A stretch of 64,000 bases of DNA from the NCBI GenBank assembly GCA_022842205.1, contig JALHQA010000005.1, positions 145,616 through 209,615 of the forward strand. The letters are read 5' to 3'. The notes beneath the pieces were generated by a model. The model made no database searches and had not been told where the DNA came from. It saw only the letters and a list, made by a program, of their open reading frames with translations. A program made the translations under genes and the position numbers. The first letter of the stretch is position 1. Every line of letters starts with the position of its first letter. The stretch comes from Hyphomicrobiales bacterium. Lineage in GTDB: Bacteria > Pseudomonadota > Alphaproteobacteria > Rhizobiales > Methylopilaceae. This document shows positions 54,209 through 63,114 of this stretch, piece after piece.

Positions 54209-54503
54209 GGGCCTTTTGCCTGATGAATCCTATACCTCTAAGGCCGTCGGCGAGATTGCCGTACGCTCGCCGTCCTGCTAGCGCGCGAGTGGCCATCTAC
54301 GAGCGCCGGCGAGCGCTGTGCTCATTGACACAAAAAGTCAGCCCGAGAGGGCACCAAAAGAAGAGCCTACCAGACTACCCATTGGCGGCCTGCTATGAGT
54401 TCCCCTATACAGACAAAGAATAAGTACATGCTTCCTCGTGTGCCGAGGACGTGGCGCAATTGTACTCTTTTGACGCGGGACAAATCGGCATCGACTGATG
54501 CGC

Positions 54504-54622
54504 GATCACTATAAATCTATGAAGCGCCACAGAAGTGGGATACCGCAGCCGAGGCGATGGATCGCTATCAATTGACTGCCACATTGGACTAGGAGGAGTT
54601 GCTCGTTGCAAGGCTGCGCCGG
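54504..54622 (+). pseudogene. Remnant of an FCD-type GntR regulator 3' end
   Basis: The stretch resembles bases 48549-48675 of the intact regulator gene: GATCACTAyAAAATCTATGAAGC, then GCCGAGGCGATGGA and GAGTTGCTCGTTGCAA against GACCTGCTCGCCGCAA. Small insertions, deletions and in-frame stops interrupt it. It is best read as a decayed paralogue or duplicated tail and is not expected to make protein. Confidence 0.75.
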
Positions 54623-54834
54623 CTAACCAGGCCGTTCTGCAACTGCCACAAGAAGATTGCGTCGAACGGGTGAGAAACCGTCATCTACGGCAATAGTCTG
54701 AGCATTAACGCCAATCTAATGCGCAGAATCGCTGCGGGACCGCGCTGAGAATGAGTTCACTGGCGAGAAAAGTGCGAACCACGTCACCACAGCACGATAC
54801 CTGCTGAACCCGCTGTTTGACGCCAAAAATTGCT

Positions 54835-54863
54835 TTGACGTTCCAAAAAAGTGGTACTACCAT
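54835..54863 (+). promoter_or_regulatory. Predicted promoter of the carbohydrate-type ABC transporter operon
   Basis: TTGACG (54835-54840) and TACCAT (54858-54863) are separated by 17 bp. The -10 hexamer lies inside the operator palindrome at 54852-54862, so a bound repressor would exclude RNA polymerase. Confidence 0.55.
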
Positions 54864-54872
54864 ATTGGATTA
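54852..54872. promoter_or_regulatory. FCD-regulator operator, upstream of ABC transporter operon
   Basis: TGGTACTACCA is a perfect 11-base palindrome followed by TATTGGATTA, a degenerate third half-site in the same register as at the frc operator. It lies about 40 bp before the ATPase gene start. Confidence 0.78.
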
Positions 54873-54902
54873 TCCAGTTTCGGAGGCGGCGACGGGGGAG
54901 AA

Positions 54903-55967
54903 ATGGCCGAGATCGAACTAAGAAGTGTAGTCAAGAAGTATGGTGCGCTCACCGTCGTCCACGATTTCAATTTAAAGATTGAAGACGGCGAATTCGTTGT
55001 TTTTCTTGGTCCCTCCGGCTGTGGGAAGTCAACCACCTTGCGTATGATCGCAGGGCTCGAGGATATCAGCGGCGGCACAGTACGTATCGGAAACCGCGAC
55101 GTAACTCATCTTGAGCCGAAAGATCGGAACATCGCGATGGTGTTCCAGAACTACGCGCTTTACCCACACAAAACTATCTACGAGAACATGGCATTTGGCC
55201 TGCGGCTGGCGAAATTGCCGAAGCAAGAGATCGAGAAACGGGTCGCCGAAGCGGCGAAAATGCTCGACCTCCAGGAGCTGTTGGGCCGAAAACCCAAGCA
55301 GCTATCCGGCGGTCAAATGCAGCGCGTTGCGCTCGGGCGCGCACTTGTCCGAAATCCCGACGTATTTTTGCTCGATGAGCCGCTTTCGAATCTCGATGCC
55401 AAGTTGCGTGTACGCATGCGTGAGGAAATCGCCGCGCTTCATCAGCGTATTGGCACAAGTATGATCTACGTGACTCACGATCAAGTTGAAGCCATGACGA
55501 TGGCCGACCGAATTGTGATCATGAAAGGGGGCGTTGTTCAGCAAGTTGGCGCACCCCTGCGGGTGTACGACAAGCCGGCGAATGTATTCGTGGCCTCCTT
55601 CATCGGTTCGCCGGAAATGAACCTCTTCGAAGGAAGAGTCGGCGGCAGCGACGCCGTGGTGCAGGAAATGCGTATACCTTTGGGTAGGAATCCTAGGCTG
55701 ACCGACGGAGTCGAGATCACCGTCGGCTTTCGACCCGAACATGTTCAGGTCGGCGAGGGAGATCTGAAGTTCACGGTCAATCTCGTAGAGCAGCTTGGTG
55801 TGCAAACGCTGTGCTCTGGCACGTGTAATGGCCTGTTCATGCGCATCATGATTGAGCGGCGAGATGATCTGAAGAAGGGCGACGTGCTTTCGTTCGCCAT
55901 TCCGGAGGGCAAACTTCATCTCTTCGATAAGAGCACCGGATCACGGATCGATCAGGCCGATAAGTAG
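54903..55967 (+). CDS. Carbohydrate-type ABC transporter ATP-binding protein (UgpC/MsmK/MalK family)
   Basis: The 354-residue protein has Walker A GPSGCGKST, signature LSGGQMQRVALGRAL, Walker B VFLLDEPLSNLDAKLR and switch His YVTHDQVEAMT, followed by a C-terminal TOBE/OB regulatory domain (about 240-354, VEITVGFRPEHVQVGEGD). Length and domain plan are those of ATPases for sugar, polyol and glycerol-phosphate importers. It is the first gene of an operon with its binding protein, two permeases and an aldehyde dehydrogenase. Confidence 0.95.
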   Translation: MAEIELRSVVKKYGALTVVHDFNLKIEDGEFVVFLGPSGCGKSTTLRMIAGLEDISGGTVRIGNRDVTHLEPKDRNIAMVFQNYALYPHKTIYENMAFGLRLAKLPKQEIEKRVAEAAKMLDLQELLGRKPKQLSGGQMQRVALGRALVRNPDVFLLDEPLSNLDAKLRVRMREEIAALHQRIGTSMIYVTHDQVEAMTMADRIVIMKGGVVQQVGAPLRVYDKPANVFVASFIGSPEMNLFEGRVGGSDAVVQEMRIPLGRNPRLTDGVEITVGFRPEHVQVGEGDLKFTVNLVEQLGVQTLCSGTCNGLFMRIMIERRDDLKKGDVLSFAIPEGKLHLFDKSTGSRIDQADK

Positions 55968-55996
55968 TAAACAAAAAGGTATCAGGAGGAAACGCG

Positions 55997-57307
55997 ATGA
56001 CCAAAAAGATTGGCGGGGGGTTATCCCGCAGACAGTTCGTAGCATCGGTGGGGGCTGGGGCGGTCGCCAGTATCTTTGCGCCGGCAGTCCATGCGCGGCA
56101 AAAATCGGTACGCATGCTCAATAACGAGACATCGATCGATACGATCCGGGCGCTGCGTGTTGCCGCCGCCGAGTATGAGCGTGCAACCGGCGTGTCAGTC
56201 ACCGTGGACTCCGCTCCGCTCGAAGACACCTTTACTAAGCTTACGACGTCGATCCGAGCCGGAAAGCCGTTCGATATAGCCACCGTCCCATACGCAGCAC
56301 ATATTCTTCTGCTCGCTGGCGAAGGGCGTCTAGTTCCGTTGAATGCTCTGACAGATAAATACAAATGGGGCCCGAAGTCGTTGATGGAGATCGACGGCAC
56401 CGCCTATTTCTATCCTTACGATTACAATCTTGCATGGGTCTATTATCGTAAGGATCTTTACGAAGCCAAAGGACTCAAGGTTCCATCGATTTGGAGCGAA
56501 CTCTCCGAAAACGCGAAGGCGCTGCAGGGAGACGGTATGTTCGGCGCGCTGTTCCCGGTTGGGGCCAATGCCGCCGCGAACTGGCTTTCGCCCGGTTTCA
56601 TGTTTGCTGACGGCGTCAATATCTTCGACGACAAATGGAATGTCGCGCTTGATGCAGGAGCTAATCTCGGCAAGGCGAGCGCGTATCTCGATCTCATGGC
56701 CGACCTCCACAAGACGATGCCGGCCGGCGCGAACCAGGCAAGCTATAGCGAGACGATTTCCAACTTCGTGGCCGGAAAGGTGGCACACGCGCCTTATTCC
56801 GGTCGGATGATCGAAACTTTGGAGCGCAATGCGCCGGACCTTGCCAGCAAGTTCGGCATTTTTCCGTACATGGCGTCCGCCGGCAAGGCGGAACTGGTCA
56901 GCATGGCAAACGACGGCTGGGTCGTTACGAAGAGTGAAAACTCCGAGGAAGCAATGAAGTTCCTCGAGTGGTTCACGGAGAACCAGTACATCAACTATCT
57001 CCACAGCGCTCCAATGCACTTCCAGCCTGCACGCATGGATGTATATGAAGATCCGCGGTGGCTCGCTCATCCGATGATCGAAAAACATGCTGGCATTGTT
57101 GCGGAGATGAAGCGGTTCATTACCGATCCCAGCGTTAAGATGACGGGCATCGATACAGACGGTCCGCATCTCGACCTTCGCCCGGCAAAGGTGTTCGAAC
57201 GTTTCATCATCCCCGAAATGCTGGAAAACCGTTGCCTGAAGAACATGCCCGGCGAGCAGTGCGTGAAAATTGCCTCCGACAAGATTCGTCAGCTGATCGC
57301 CGGCTAA
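55997..57307 (+). CDS. Family 1 extracellular solute-binding protein, Tat-type signal
   Basis: The 436-residue protein follows an AGGAGG site. Its N-terminus has a twin-arginine signal (LSRRQFVASVGAGAVASIFAPAVHA), so export is likely by Tat after folding. The mature part shows the SBP_bac_1 pattern (VAAAEYERATGVSVTVDSAPLEDTFTKLTTSIRAGKPFDIATVPY, LAWVYYRKDLYEAKGLKVPSIWSEL). It binds a carbohydrate or polyol-like ligand for the adjoining importer; the ligand is unknown. A hairpin follows the gene before the permeases. Confidence 0.93.
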   Translation: MTKKIGGGLSRRQFVASVGAGAVASIFAPAVHARQKSVRMLNNETSIDTIRALRVAAAEYERATGVSVTVDSAPLEDTFTKLTTSIRAGKPFDIATVPYAAHILLLAGEGRLVPLNALTDKYKWGPKSLMEIDGTAYFYPYDYNLAWVYYRKDLYEAKGLKVPSIWSELSENAKALQGDGMFGALFPVGANAAANWLSPGFMFADGVNIFDDKWNVALDAGANLGKASAYLDLMADLHKTMPAGANQASYSETISNFVAGKVAHAPYSGRMIETLERNAPDLASKFGIFPYMASAGKAELVSMANDGWVVTKSENSEEAMKFLEWFTENQYINYLHSAPMHFQPARMDVYEDPRWLAHPMIEKHAGIVAEMKRFITDPSVKMTGIDTDGPHLDLRPAKVFERFIIPEMLENRCLKNMPGEQCVKIASDKIRQLIAG

Positions 57308-57322
57308 CGTGGATCAGATGCA

Positions 57323-57352
57323 GCGGACCGTAGGCGAGTGTCTGCGGTCCGC
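57323..57352 (+). terminator. Intercistronic hairpin between binding-protein and permease genes
   Basis: GCGGACCG pairs with CGGTCCGC around a 14-base loop, with no T-tract. Hairpins at this place in ABC operons often protect the binding-protein message or attenuate permease expression, so it need not stop transcription fully. Confidence 0.55.
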
Positions 57353-57378
57353 CGAGTCTGCCTAGTCCTGAGGATGAG

Positions 57379-58239
57379 ATGAGCGGAAAATCTACAATCT
57401 ATGCGTTCCTGGGCGTCGGTCTTCTAACGACACTCTTATTCGTGGTCATGCCAGTGATCTTCTCCATAAGCCTGAGCTTTTACAGGATGGAGTCGTTCGT
57501 AGGTGTACCCGAGTGGGTCGGGCTTCAGAACTATGTGTCTGTGCTCTCAGACTTCGAGTTTTGGAGAGCGCTTGCGAGCGGAACAATCTACGCAGTGCTT
57601 TCGATTGTGCTCCAGCTCGTCCTCGGTATCGGCCTGGCTCTCATTCTAAACCAATCCTTCGTCGGCAGGGGATTGGTGCGCGGCGTGTCAATTCTTCCTT
57701 ATTTGCTTCCTACCGTGATCGTTGTGTTGACGTTCAAGTGGATGGTGGACGGCTCGGTAGGCATCATTACTGAGCTGCTTGATTCCTTCGGTCTCCCGGA
57801 TGTCCGTTGGTTCGAAACGCCCTCCGCTGCAATGATGTCAAATGTCCTTGTGAGCGTCTGGATGTGGACGCCGTTTGTGACAACGTGTTTCCTGGCCGGG
57901 CTGCAGACGGTTCCGGACTCGCTGTATGAAGCAGCTCGCGTAGACGGTACCAACGCATGGCAACGTTTCATCCATGTGACGTTACCAATGCTCAAGCCGA
58001 TCCTGACGGTTGTCATACTTCTGCGCGGCATCTGGATGTTCAACAAGTTCGACGTCATCTGGTTGATGACAAAAGGCGGACCGCTCGGCTCGACAGAGAA
58101 TCTCGCTGTAATGTCATACCGGCGTGCATTCGCGCAGTTCGATGTCGGCGGTGGGGCGGCGGTAGCGACGCTATCGTTTCTGATCCTGTCGTTTGCGATA
58201 TTCTTGTACTTCCGAGCTTTTCCGCTGGAGACGGACTGA
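57379..58239 (+). CDS. Carbohydrate-type ABC transporter permease (MalF/UgpA-like)
   Basis: The 286-residue protein has six predicted membrane helices, starting with FLGVGLLTTLLFVVMPVIFSISLSFY. The ATPase-docking EAA loop reads LYEAARVDGTNAWQRFIHVTLPMLKP. It is the first permease of the importer encoded here. The second permease begins two bases after its stop codon. Confidence 0.94.
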   Translation: MSGKSTIYAFLGVGLLTTLLFVVMPVIFSISLSFYRMESFVGVPEWVGLQNYVSVLSDFEFWRALASGTIYAVLSIVLQLVLGIGLALILNQSFVGRGLVRGVSILPYLLPTVIVVLTFKWMVDGSVGIITELLDSFGLPDVRWFETPSAAMMSNVLVSVWMWTPFVTTCFLAGLQTVPDSLYEAARVDGTNAWQRFIHVTLPMLKPILTVVILLRGIWMFNKFDVIWLMTKGGPLGSTENLAVMSYRRAFAQFDVGGGAAVATLSFLILSFAIFLYFRAFPLETD

Positions 58240-58241
58240 TC

Positions 58242-59069
58242 ATGCCGAAAAGCACTGTTAAAAAATTCCTTCTTAGCTTGGTTGGTTTGGCAATCGTCGT
58301 CTATTCAGCCTTCCCGATCTATTGGATGGTAGTTTCCAGCGTGCGCCCTCCGGAAAGTCTGCTCTCCGAGGTGTCTCTGATACCTTCAGTATTTACGCTG
58401 GAATATTACCGGAACCTGCTCGAACTAACAGACTATCCCAAGCATTTTGCGAACAGCGTAATCGTCGCTGGAAGCACGGTTGTAATAACCATGATCCTCG
58501 CTGTCATGATTGCCTACGCCGTTGCGAGGTACAGGGTGCGCGGCAAGAAGGCAATCGTTGTTGCCATGCTCTATGCGTACATGTTTCCGCCTTTGCTGGT
58601 AGCTATACCTCTCTATGCTCTCTTCATTAAAATCGGTCTGGGAGATAGCCTGATCAGCCTCGTGGCTGCACATCTTACACTCACGCTGCCATTGGGCGTC
58701 TGGTTCCTATGGGGGTTCTTCCGAAACCTCCCGTTTCAGATTGAAGAAGCGGCTATGGTGGACGGGTGTACCCGGTTGGGCGCGTTTATTCGTGTCGTTC
58801 TGCCCCTGTCCGTGCCGGGGCTGATTACGGTAGCAGTGTTCTCATTCCTCCTGTCCTGGACTGATTACACGTTCGCCGTGATCATGATTTCAAGCGACGT
58901 GAATAAGACGATTCCCGTTGGGCTTGCATCCATGATCGGATCGTTTGACCTCAGGTGGGGCGAGGTGATGGCTGGCTCGACGCTGATCGCGGCTCCGCTT
59001 CTCATCGTTTTCACGTTTCTTAGTAAGTACTTTATCCAGGGGCTCGGCGCCGGCGCCGTGAAGGGTTGA
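58242..59069 (+). CDS. Carbohydrate-type ABC transporter permease (MalG/UgpE-like)
   Basis: The start at 58242 gives 275 residues with six membrane helices and the EAA loop IEEAAMVDGCTRLGAFIRVVLPLSVPG. It pairs with the preceding permease. Its stop codon shares one base with the start of the aldehyde dehydrogenase gene (TGATG), so transport and oxidation are co-expressed. Confidence 0.94.
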   Translation: MPKSTVKKFLLSLVGLAIVVYSAFPIYWMVVSSVRPPESLLSEVSLIPSVFTLEYYRNLLELTDYPKHFANSVIVAGSTVVITMILAVMIAYAVARYRVRGKKAIVVAMLYAYMFPPLLVAIPLYALFIKIGLGDSLISLVAAHLTLTLPLGVWFLWGFFRNLPFQIEEAAMVDGCTRLGAFIRVVLPLSVPGLITVAVFSFLLSWTDYTFAVIMISSDVNKTIPVGLASMIGSFDLRWGEVMAGSTLIAAPLLIVFTFLSKYFIQGLGAGAVKG

Positions 59070-60523
59070 TGCAGCTGCAGAAGAGTCCGGATGTGTATCC
59101 TGAGTTGAGAATGCTGGTTGGGGGCGTCTGGCATAAAGGCGCCGGCTCCTCGAGCGTGAAGGTCGTCAACCCGTTTGACGATGCGCAGCTCGGCGAGGTT
59201 CCAATGATAGATCGCGTGGGGCTCGCGAATGCGGTGGAGGCCGCCCGCAATGGCTTTGACGTCTGGAGCGGTATGACGCCTATCGAGAGGTCGAGCATCA
59301 TGCGGCGTGGCGCTAGCATCGTGCGCGAAAGGATCGACGAAATCGCTCGTCTAATTACCTTGGAGCAGGGCAAAATTCTACTTGAGTCCCGGTTTGAGGT
59401 GAACCTGGCCGCTGACTCGCTGGACTGGTATGCGGATGAAGGACGGCGCGCATATGGGCGCATCATTCCCTCGAATGCACCGAACAGCTGTCAGATGGTG
59501 ATCAGGGAGCCGGTCGGCGTAGTAGCTGCGTTCTCCCCGTGGAATGCTCCGGTGATGACCGCAGTGCGCAAGATTGCCGGCGCGCTTGGCGCAGGCTGTT
59601 CGATAATCATCAAGCCTTCGGAGGAAACGCCGGGCGCACTTATGGAATTGGTGCGTTGTCTACATGAGGCTGGTCTGCCTGCGGGAGCGCTGAACCTCAT
59701 TTACGGAGATGGGCCGCTTGTCTCGAGCGTACTCATTGAGGCGGCCGGGGTAGAGAAAATTTCTTTCACCGGATCGACGCAGGTCGGTCAGGAGCTGATG
59801 GCTCTGTCGGCCCATCAAGGCAAACGGACCACGATGGAGCTTGGCGGTAATGCACCATTCATCGTGCTCGAGGACGCCGATCCAAAAGCTGCTGGGAAAC
59901 TCGCGGCGCTTGGAAAGTTCAGGAACGCAGGGCAGATATGTACCTCGCCGTCCAGATTCTATGTGCACCAATCTCTGATAGAACGATTTCTTGATGCGTT
60001 TGTAGCGGAAGCCAAAACGCTCGTCGTCGGGAATGGGTTGGACAGTTCGACAACGATGGGTCCGCTTGCAAACAAGCGCCGCGTGGAAGCGATGGAGAAA
60101 CTCGTTCAGGCTTGCGTCGCCGAAGGGTGCGAAATCCGAACGGGCGGCAACCGCATAGGTAGCAGAGGCAATCTGTTTGAGCCCACGATCGTATCTGAGG
60201 TTTCAGATCAAAGCACGATTGTGAATACGGAGCCGTTTGGGCCAATCGCGTCCGCAATGCCTTTCAGCGATCTCGACGAAGTCATCGCGCGCGCGAATGC
60301 GTCGCCGTACGGTCTTGCCGGGTACATTGTCACGCCATCAGCGAAGAATGCACATTACGTCTCCCGTGGCCTCAAGGTGGGGGTAATAGGCATCAATACG
60401 CACGTCGTGCTGACAACAGAGACTCCGTTTGGCGGCGTGAAACATAGCGGGCACGGCCTGGAAGGCGGTCTTGAGGGGCTCGATTCATACTTCGTGACTA
60501 AGTTCATCAATCATAAGTATTGA
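59069..60523 (+). CDS. NAD(P)-dependent aldehyde dehydrogenase
   Basis: The ATG at 59069 overlaps the permease stop, giving 484 residues. Family motifs are GVVAAFSPWNAPV, the cofactor segment IIKPSEETPGALMEL, FTGSTQVGQELM, catalytic Glu in MELGGNAPFIVLEDAD and catalytic Cys in RNAGQICTSPSRFYV. Overall it resembles the succinate-semialdehyde/glycolaldehyde dehydrogenase group. With the GMC alcohol dehydrogenase next door, it should oxidise the aldehyde formed from the imported alcohol. The specific aldehyde is not known. Confidence 0.94.
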   Translation: MQLQKSPDVYPELRMLVGGVWHKGAGSSSVKVVNPFDDAQLGEVPMIDRVGLANAVEAARNGFDVWSGMTPIERSSIMRRGASIVRERIDEIARLITLEQGKILLESRFEVNLAADSLDWYADEGRRAYGRIIPSNAPNSCQMVIREPVGVVAAFSPWNAPVMTAVRKIAGALGAGCSIIIKPSEETPGALMELVRCLHEAGLPAGALNLIYGDGPLVSSVLIEAAGVEKISFTGSTQVGQELMALSAHQGKRTTMELGGNAPFIVLEDADPKAAGKLAALGKFRNAGQICTSPSRFYVHQSLIERFLDAFVAEAKTLVVGNGLDSSTTMGPLANKRRVEAMEKLVQACVAEGCEIRTGGNRIGSRGNLFEPTIVSEVSDQSTIVNTEPFGPIASAMPFSDLDEVIARANASPYGLAGYIVTPSAKNAHYVSRGLKVGVIGINTHVVLTTETPFGGVKHSGHGLEGGLEGLDSYFVTKFINHKY

Positions 60524-60556
60524 CGTCGCCTGCTGGGCAATTGACTTCATCCAAGC

Positions 60557-60581
60557 TGGTATTGCCAAATCGGTAATGCCA
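60557..60581. promoter_or_regulatory. FCD-regulator operator, upstream of GMC oxidoreductase
   Basis: Two adjacent imperfect copies occur: TGGTATTGCCA (60557-60567) and CGGTAATGCCA (60571-60581). Each differs from the perfect palindrome by one or two bases. The pair lies about 20-40 bp before the GMC gene. Confidence 0.65.
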
Positions 60582-60599
60582 CGCAATTAGAGTTGCTAT

Positions 60600-62306
60600 A
60601 TGTTCGACTACATCATCATCGGCGGCGGGTCGGCGGGCTGTGTACTGGCAAATCGGCTTTCAGCCAATCCGAACGCACAGATCGCACTTGTCGAGGCAGG
60701 GCCCGACACCCCCCCGGAGAACATTCCGGAATCGATTTACGGCGAAGGCTACCTTCCGGACTATTTCAGCCCCTCTCGATACTGGACGCGCTTGAAAGTC
60801 TATCGCTCGGCGATTGGAAACAGGTCGCTGGACGAGATCGTGCGGGAGGAGCAGCCCGTCAGGTATGAACAGGCCCGCGTCATGGGGGGCGGCTCAAGCG
60901 TGAACGCGCAAATCGCGCTGCGCGGCCTTCCGTCGGACTATGACGAGTGGGAGGCAATGGGAGCCTCCGGATGGGGGTGGGAAAATTGCCTGCCCTATTT
61001 CAAGCGCCTCGAAAGAGATATGGATTTCGATGGCGAGTATCACAGTAAGGGCGGACCATTGCCCATTCGCCGCGTGTTCGATGGCGACTGGGCAGGTTTC
61101 GCACGCGCTTTTCGTGATGCGCTGGTTGATACTGGCCTCCCGTATTCGGATGACTGTCATGCCACGTTCGACGATGGCTGCTTCCCATATCCGAAGAATA
61201 ACGTGTACGGACGGCGAGTGTCTGCGGCGGCAGCCTATCTTACGAATACAGTTCGAGCGCGCCGTAACCTTCGCATTTTCAGCGAGACCGAGGTCACAGG
61301 CCTACTATTCAGCGAGGATCGGCGCGCGAGCGGCGTAAGGGTTGTTGCCAAGGGAAAGACAGAGGAAATCCTGGGAAATGAAATCATCGTTTCCGCGGGG
61401 GCATTGCACTCACCCACGATTCTGATGCGCGCGGGAATAGGGCCAGCCGATCATCTGAGAGAGGTGGGCATTGATGTTCGTGCCGATAGGCCGGGTGTGG
61501 GATCAAACTTGCAGGATCACCCCCTAGTTGGCCTTGGCGTTCATTTGCGGCCGGAAGCGCGGCTACAACCTCATATCAAGAACCCCTTCTTGATGTACAC
61601 ACGGTTCTCGTCCGGGATGGAAGGGTGCCCGAGAGGAGATATGAAAATGTCTCTTGGCAATAGGTTCGATCAGAGCGCGGTCGGGCATCAGTTCGCGGCA
61701 ATCCGCGTCGGCCCGGATAAAGCGTATTCTCGAGGCTATGTGAGGTTGAACGCGACGGCGACGGCGGATGAACCGGTAGTGATGTTCAATCTTTTGTCCG
61801 ATCCGCGCGATATGAAAAGAATGGTCGACGGGATCAGGTTTGCTTACTCAATCCTGACATCCAAGCCAGTTAGCGGGACTGTTCATTCAGTTTTCGCAGG
61901 TGCGTACACCGATTGGATTCGTCGCCTCAGCAGTCCGACACCGCACATGCGTGCCATTACGAAGATCGGCTCGATGTTGTTGGATCTCGGCGCTGTCACG
62001 CGAAAGCCTTTGATGATGATGGCGGAGCCGAGAAAATTCGCGATCGCCAAAATGATCAAGGATGACAAGGCGGTCGAAGAGTTCGCCCGAGCCACCGTGC
62101 TGGGCAATTGGCATGCTGTCGGAACATGTCGAATGGGCGCGCAGAATGACAGGAGTGCGGTTGTCGACGCAAGCGGCCGCGTTCTGGGCGTGTCTGGTCT
62201 GCGCGTGGTCGATGCTTCCATCATGCCGAGCGTTCCATGCGCCAACACGAACCTTACGACGTTGATGCTAGCCGAGAAAATGTCGGACATTATCGCCGCA
62301 GGATAA
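60600..62306 (+). CDS. GMC family FAD oxidoreductase (alcohol/choline dehydrogenase type)
   Basis: The 568-residue protein starts with the FAD Rossmann motif DYIIIGGGSAGCVLANRL. GMC signature 1 is at GGGSSVNAQIALRG and signature 2 at VSAGALHSPTILMRAGIG. The catalytic His is in GNWHAVGTCRMG and the second polar residue is in CANTNLTTLMLAEK. These enzymes oxidise primary alcohols such as choline, polyethylene glycol or long-chain alcohols to aldehydes. A separate operator sits just upstream, so it has its own promoter in the same regulon as the aldehyde dehydrogenase operon. Confidence 0.94.
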   Translation: MFDYIIIGGGSAGCVLANRLSANPNAQIALVEAGPDTPPENIPESIYGEGYLPDYFSPSRYWTRLKVYRSAIGNRSLDEIVREEQPVRYEQARVMGGGSSVNAQIALRGLPSDYDEWEAMGASGWGWENCLPYFKRLERDMDFDGEYHSKGGPLPIRRVFDGDWAGFARAFRDALVDTGLPYSDDCHATFDDGCFPYPKNNVYGRRVSAAAAYLTNTVRARRNLRIFSETEVTGLLFSEDRRASGVRVVAKGKTEEILGNEIIVSAGALHSPTILMRAGIGPADHLREVGIDVRADRPGVGSNLQDHPLVGLGVHLRPEARLQPHIKNPFLMYTRFSSGMEGCPRGDMKMSLGNRFDQSAVGHQFAAIRVGPDKAYSRGYVRLNATATADEPVVMFNLLSDPRDMKRMVDGIRFAYSILTSKPVSGTVHSVFAGAYTDWIRRLSSPTPHMRAITKIGSMLLDLGAVTRKPLMMMAEPRKFAIAKMIKDDKAVEEFARATVLGNWHAVGTCRMGAQNDRSAVVDASGRVLGVSGLRVVDASIMPSVPCANTNLTTLMLAEKMSDIIAAG

Positions 62307-62317
62307 CCTTAGTTGCA

Positions 62318-62370
62318 TCAAGTTCGACTAGGCCACCAAACACGTCATCAAGGCCACCGGCGGCACGGGC
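62318..62370 (+). pseudogene. Remnant of frc 3' end
   Basis: By eye, 44 of 52 bases match the last codons of the intact frc gene (50134-50185), including TCAAGTTCGAC and ACGTCATCAAGGCC. In the matching frame one codon has become TAG (IKFD-stop-AT..HVIKAT). It is a leftover tail of a second CoA-transferase copy. Confidence 0.8.
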
Positions 62371-63015
62371 GGCACGGATCGCCTTGCGGCGGCGGTCGAT
62401 CCGAAGAGGGCGATGCCCTGGCCGGCGCCGGCGACGGCGGGCGATACGGTCTGGCTTGGAGCCATCGATGCCGAGGGACTGGCGACGAGCTTCATACAGA
62501 GTATTTACTTCGAATTCGGCTCGGGCCTCGTTCTGCCGCAGACCGGCATTCTCTGGCAGAACCGCGGGTCCAGCTTCGTGCTCGACGACGCTGCCGCCAA
62601 TCCGCGCGCACTGAAGCCGGGCCGCCGTCCTTTCCATACGCTCAACCCGGCGTTTGCGCGTTTCGACGACGGGCGCGAGATGGTCTACGGCACGATGGGC
62701 GGGGAAGGACAGCCGCAGACGCAGGCCGCCGTGTTCAGCCGCTATGCAATGTATGGCCAGGATATTCAGGCGGCGGTGACGGCGCCGCGCTGGCTGCTTG
62801 GCCGCACCTGGGGCGAGGAGAGCGTCACGCTGAAGCTGGAAGGCCGATTCCCGTCCGATCTCGTTGCCGCACTCCGGAGCGCGGGTCACGACATCGAAGT
62901 GCTTGAGAATTTCACCGCCACGATGGGACATGCCGGGGCGATCGTCCGCCACGCGGACGGGTCACTTGAGGGCGCGAGCGATCCGCGCAGCGACGGTGCT
63001 GCGTACGGGTTCTAA
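62371..63015 (+). pseudogene. Gamma-glutamyltransferase, C-terminal fragment
   Basis: The frame that continues from the frc remnant encodes the small-subunit part of a gamma-glutamyltranspeptidase: GDTVWLGAIDAEGLATSFIQSIYFEFGSGLV with the candidate nucleophile Thr, then LNPAFARFDDGREMVYGTMGGEGQPQ and TWGEESVTLKLEGRFP. The large-subunit portion is missing, with no start or processing context, so it should not form an enzyme. The fragment ends normally at 63015. It looks like a deletion that joined a CoA-transferase tail to a truncated ggt. Confidence 0.82.
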
Positions 63016-63114
63016 GGTCGGGCGGTTCTAGGGTGGCTGGGCGGATCGCCAGCCTAGACTGCGGACTTAGCAAGGGGGCCGTTCCGGGTCGCTGCCGGCG
63101 CGCGCGTGTGATCC

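Larger units (their letters stand above)
54209..54902. other. Intergenic region with decayed regulator fragment and promoter
   Basis: No complete gene is present. It contains a decayed copy of the FCD regulator 3' end at 54504-54622 and the promoter/operator of the ABC transporter operon near 54835-54872. The rest, 54209-54500, shows nothing recognisable. Confidence 0.6.
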
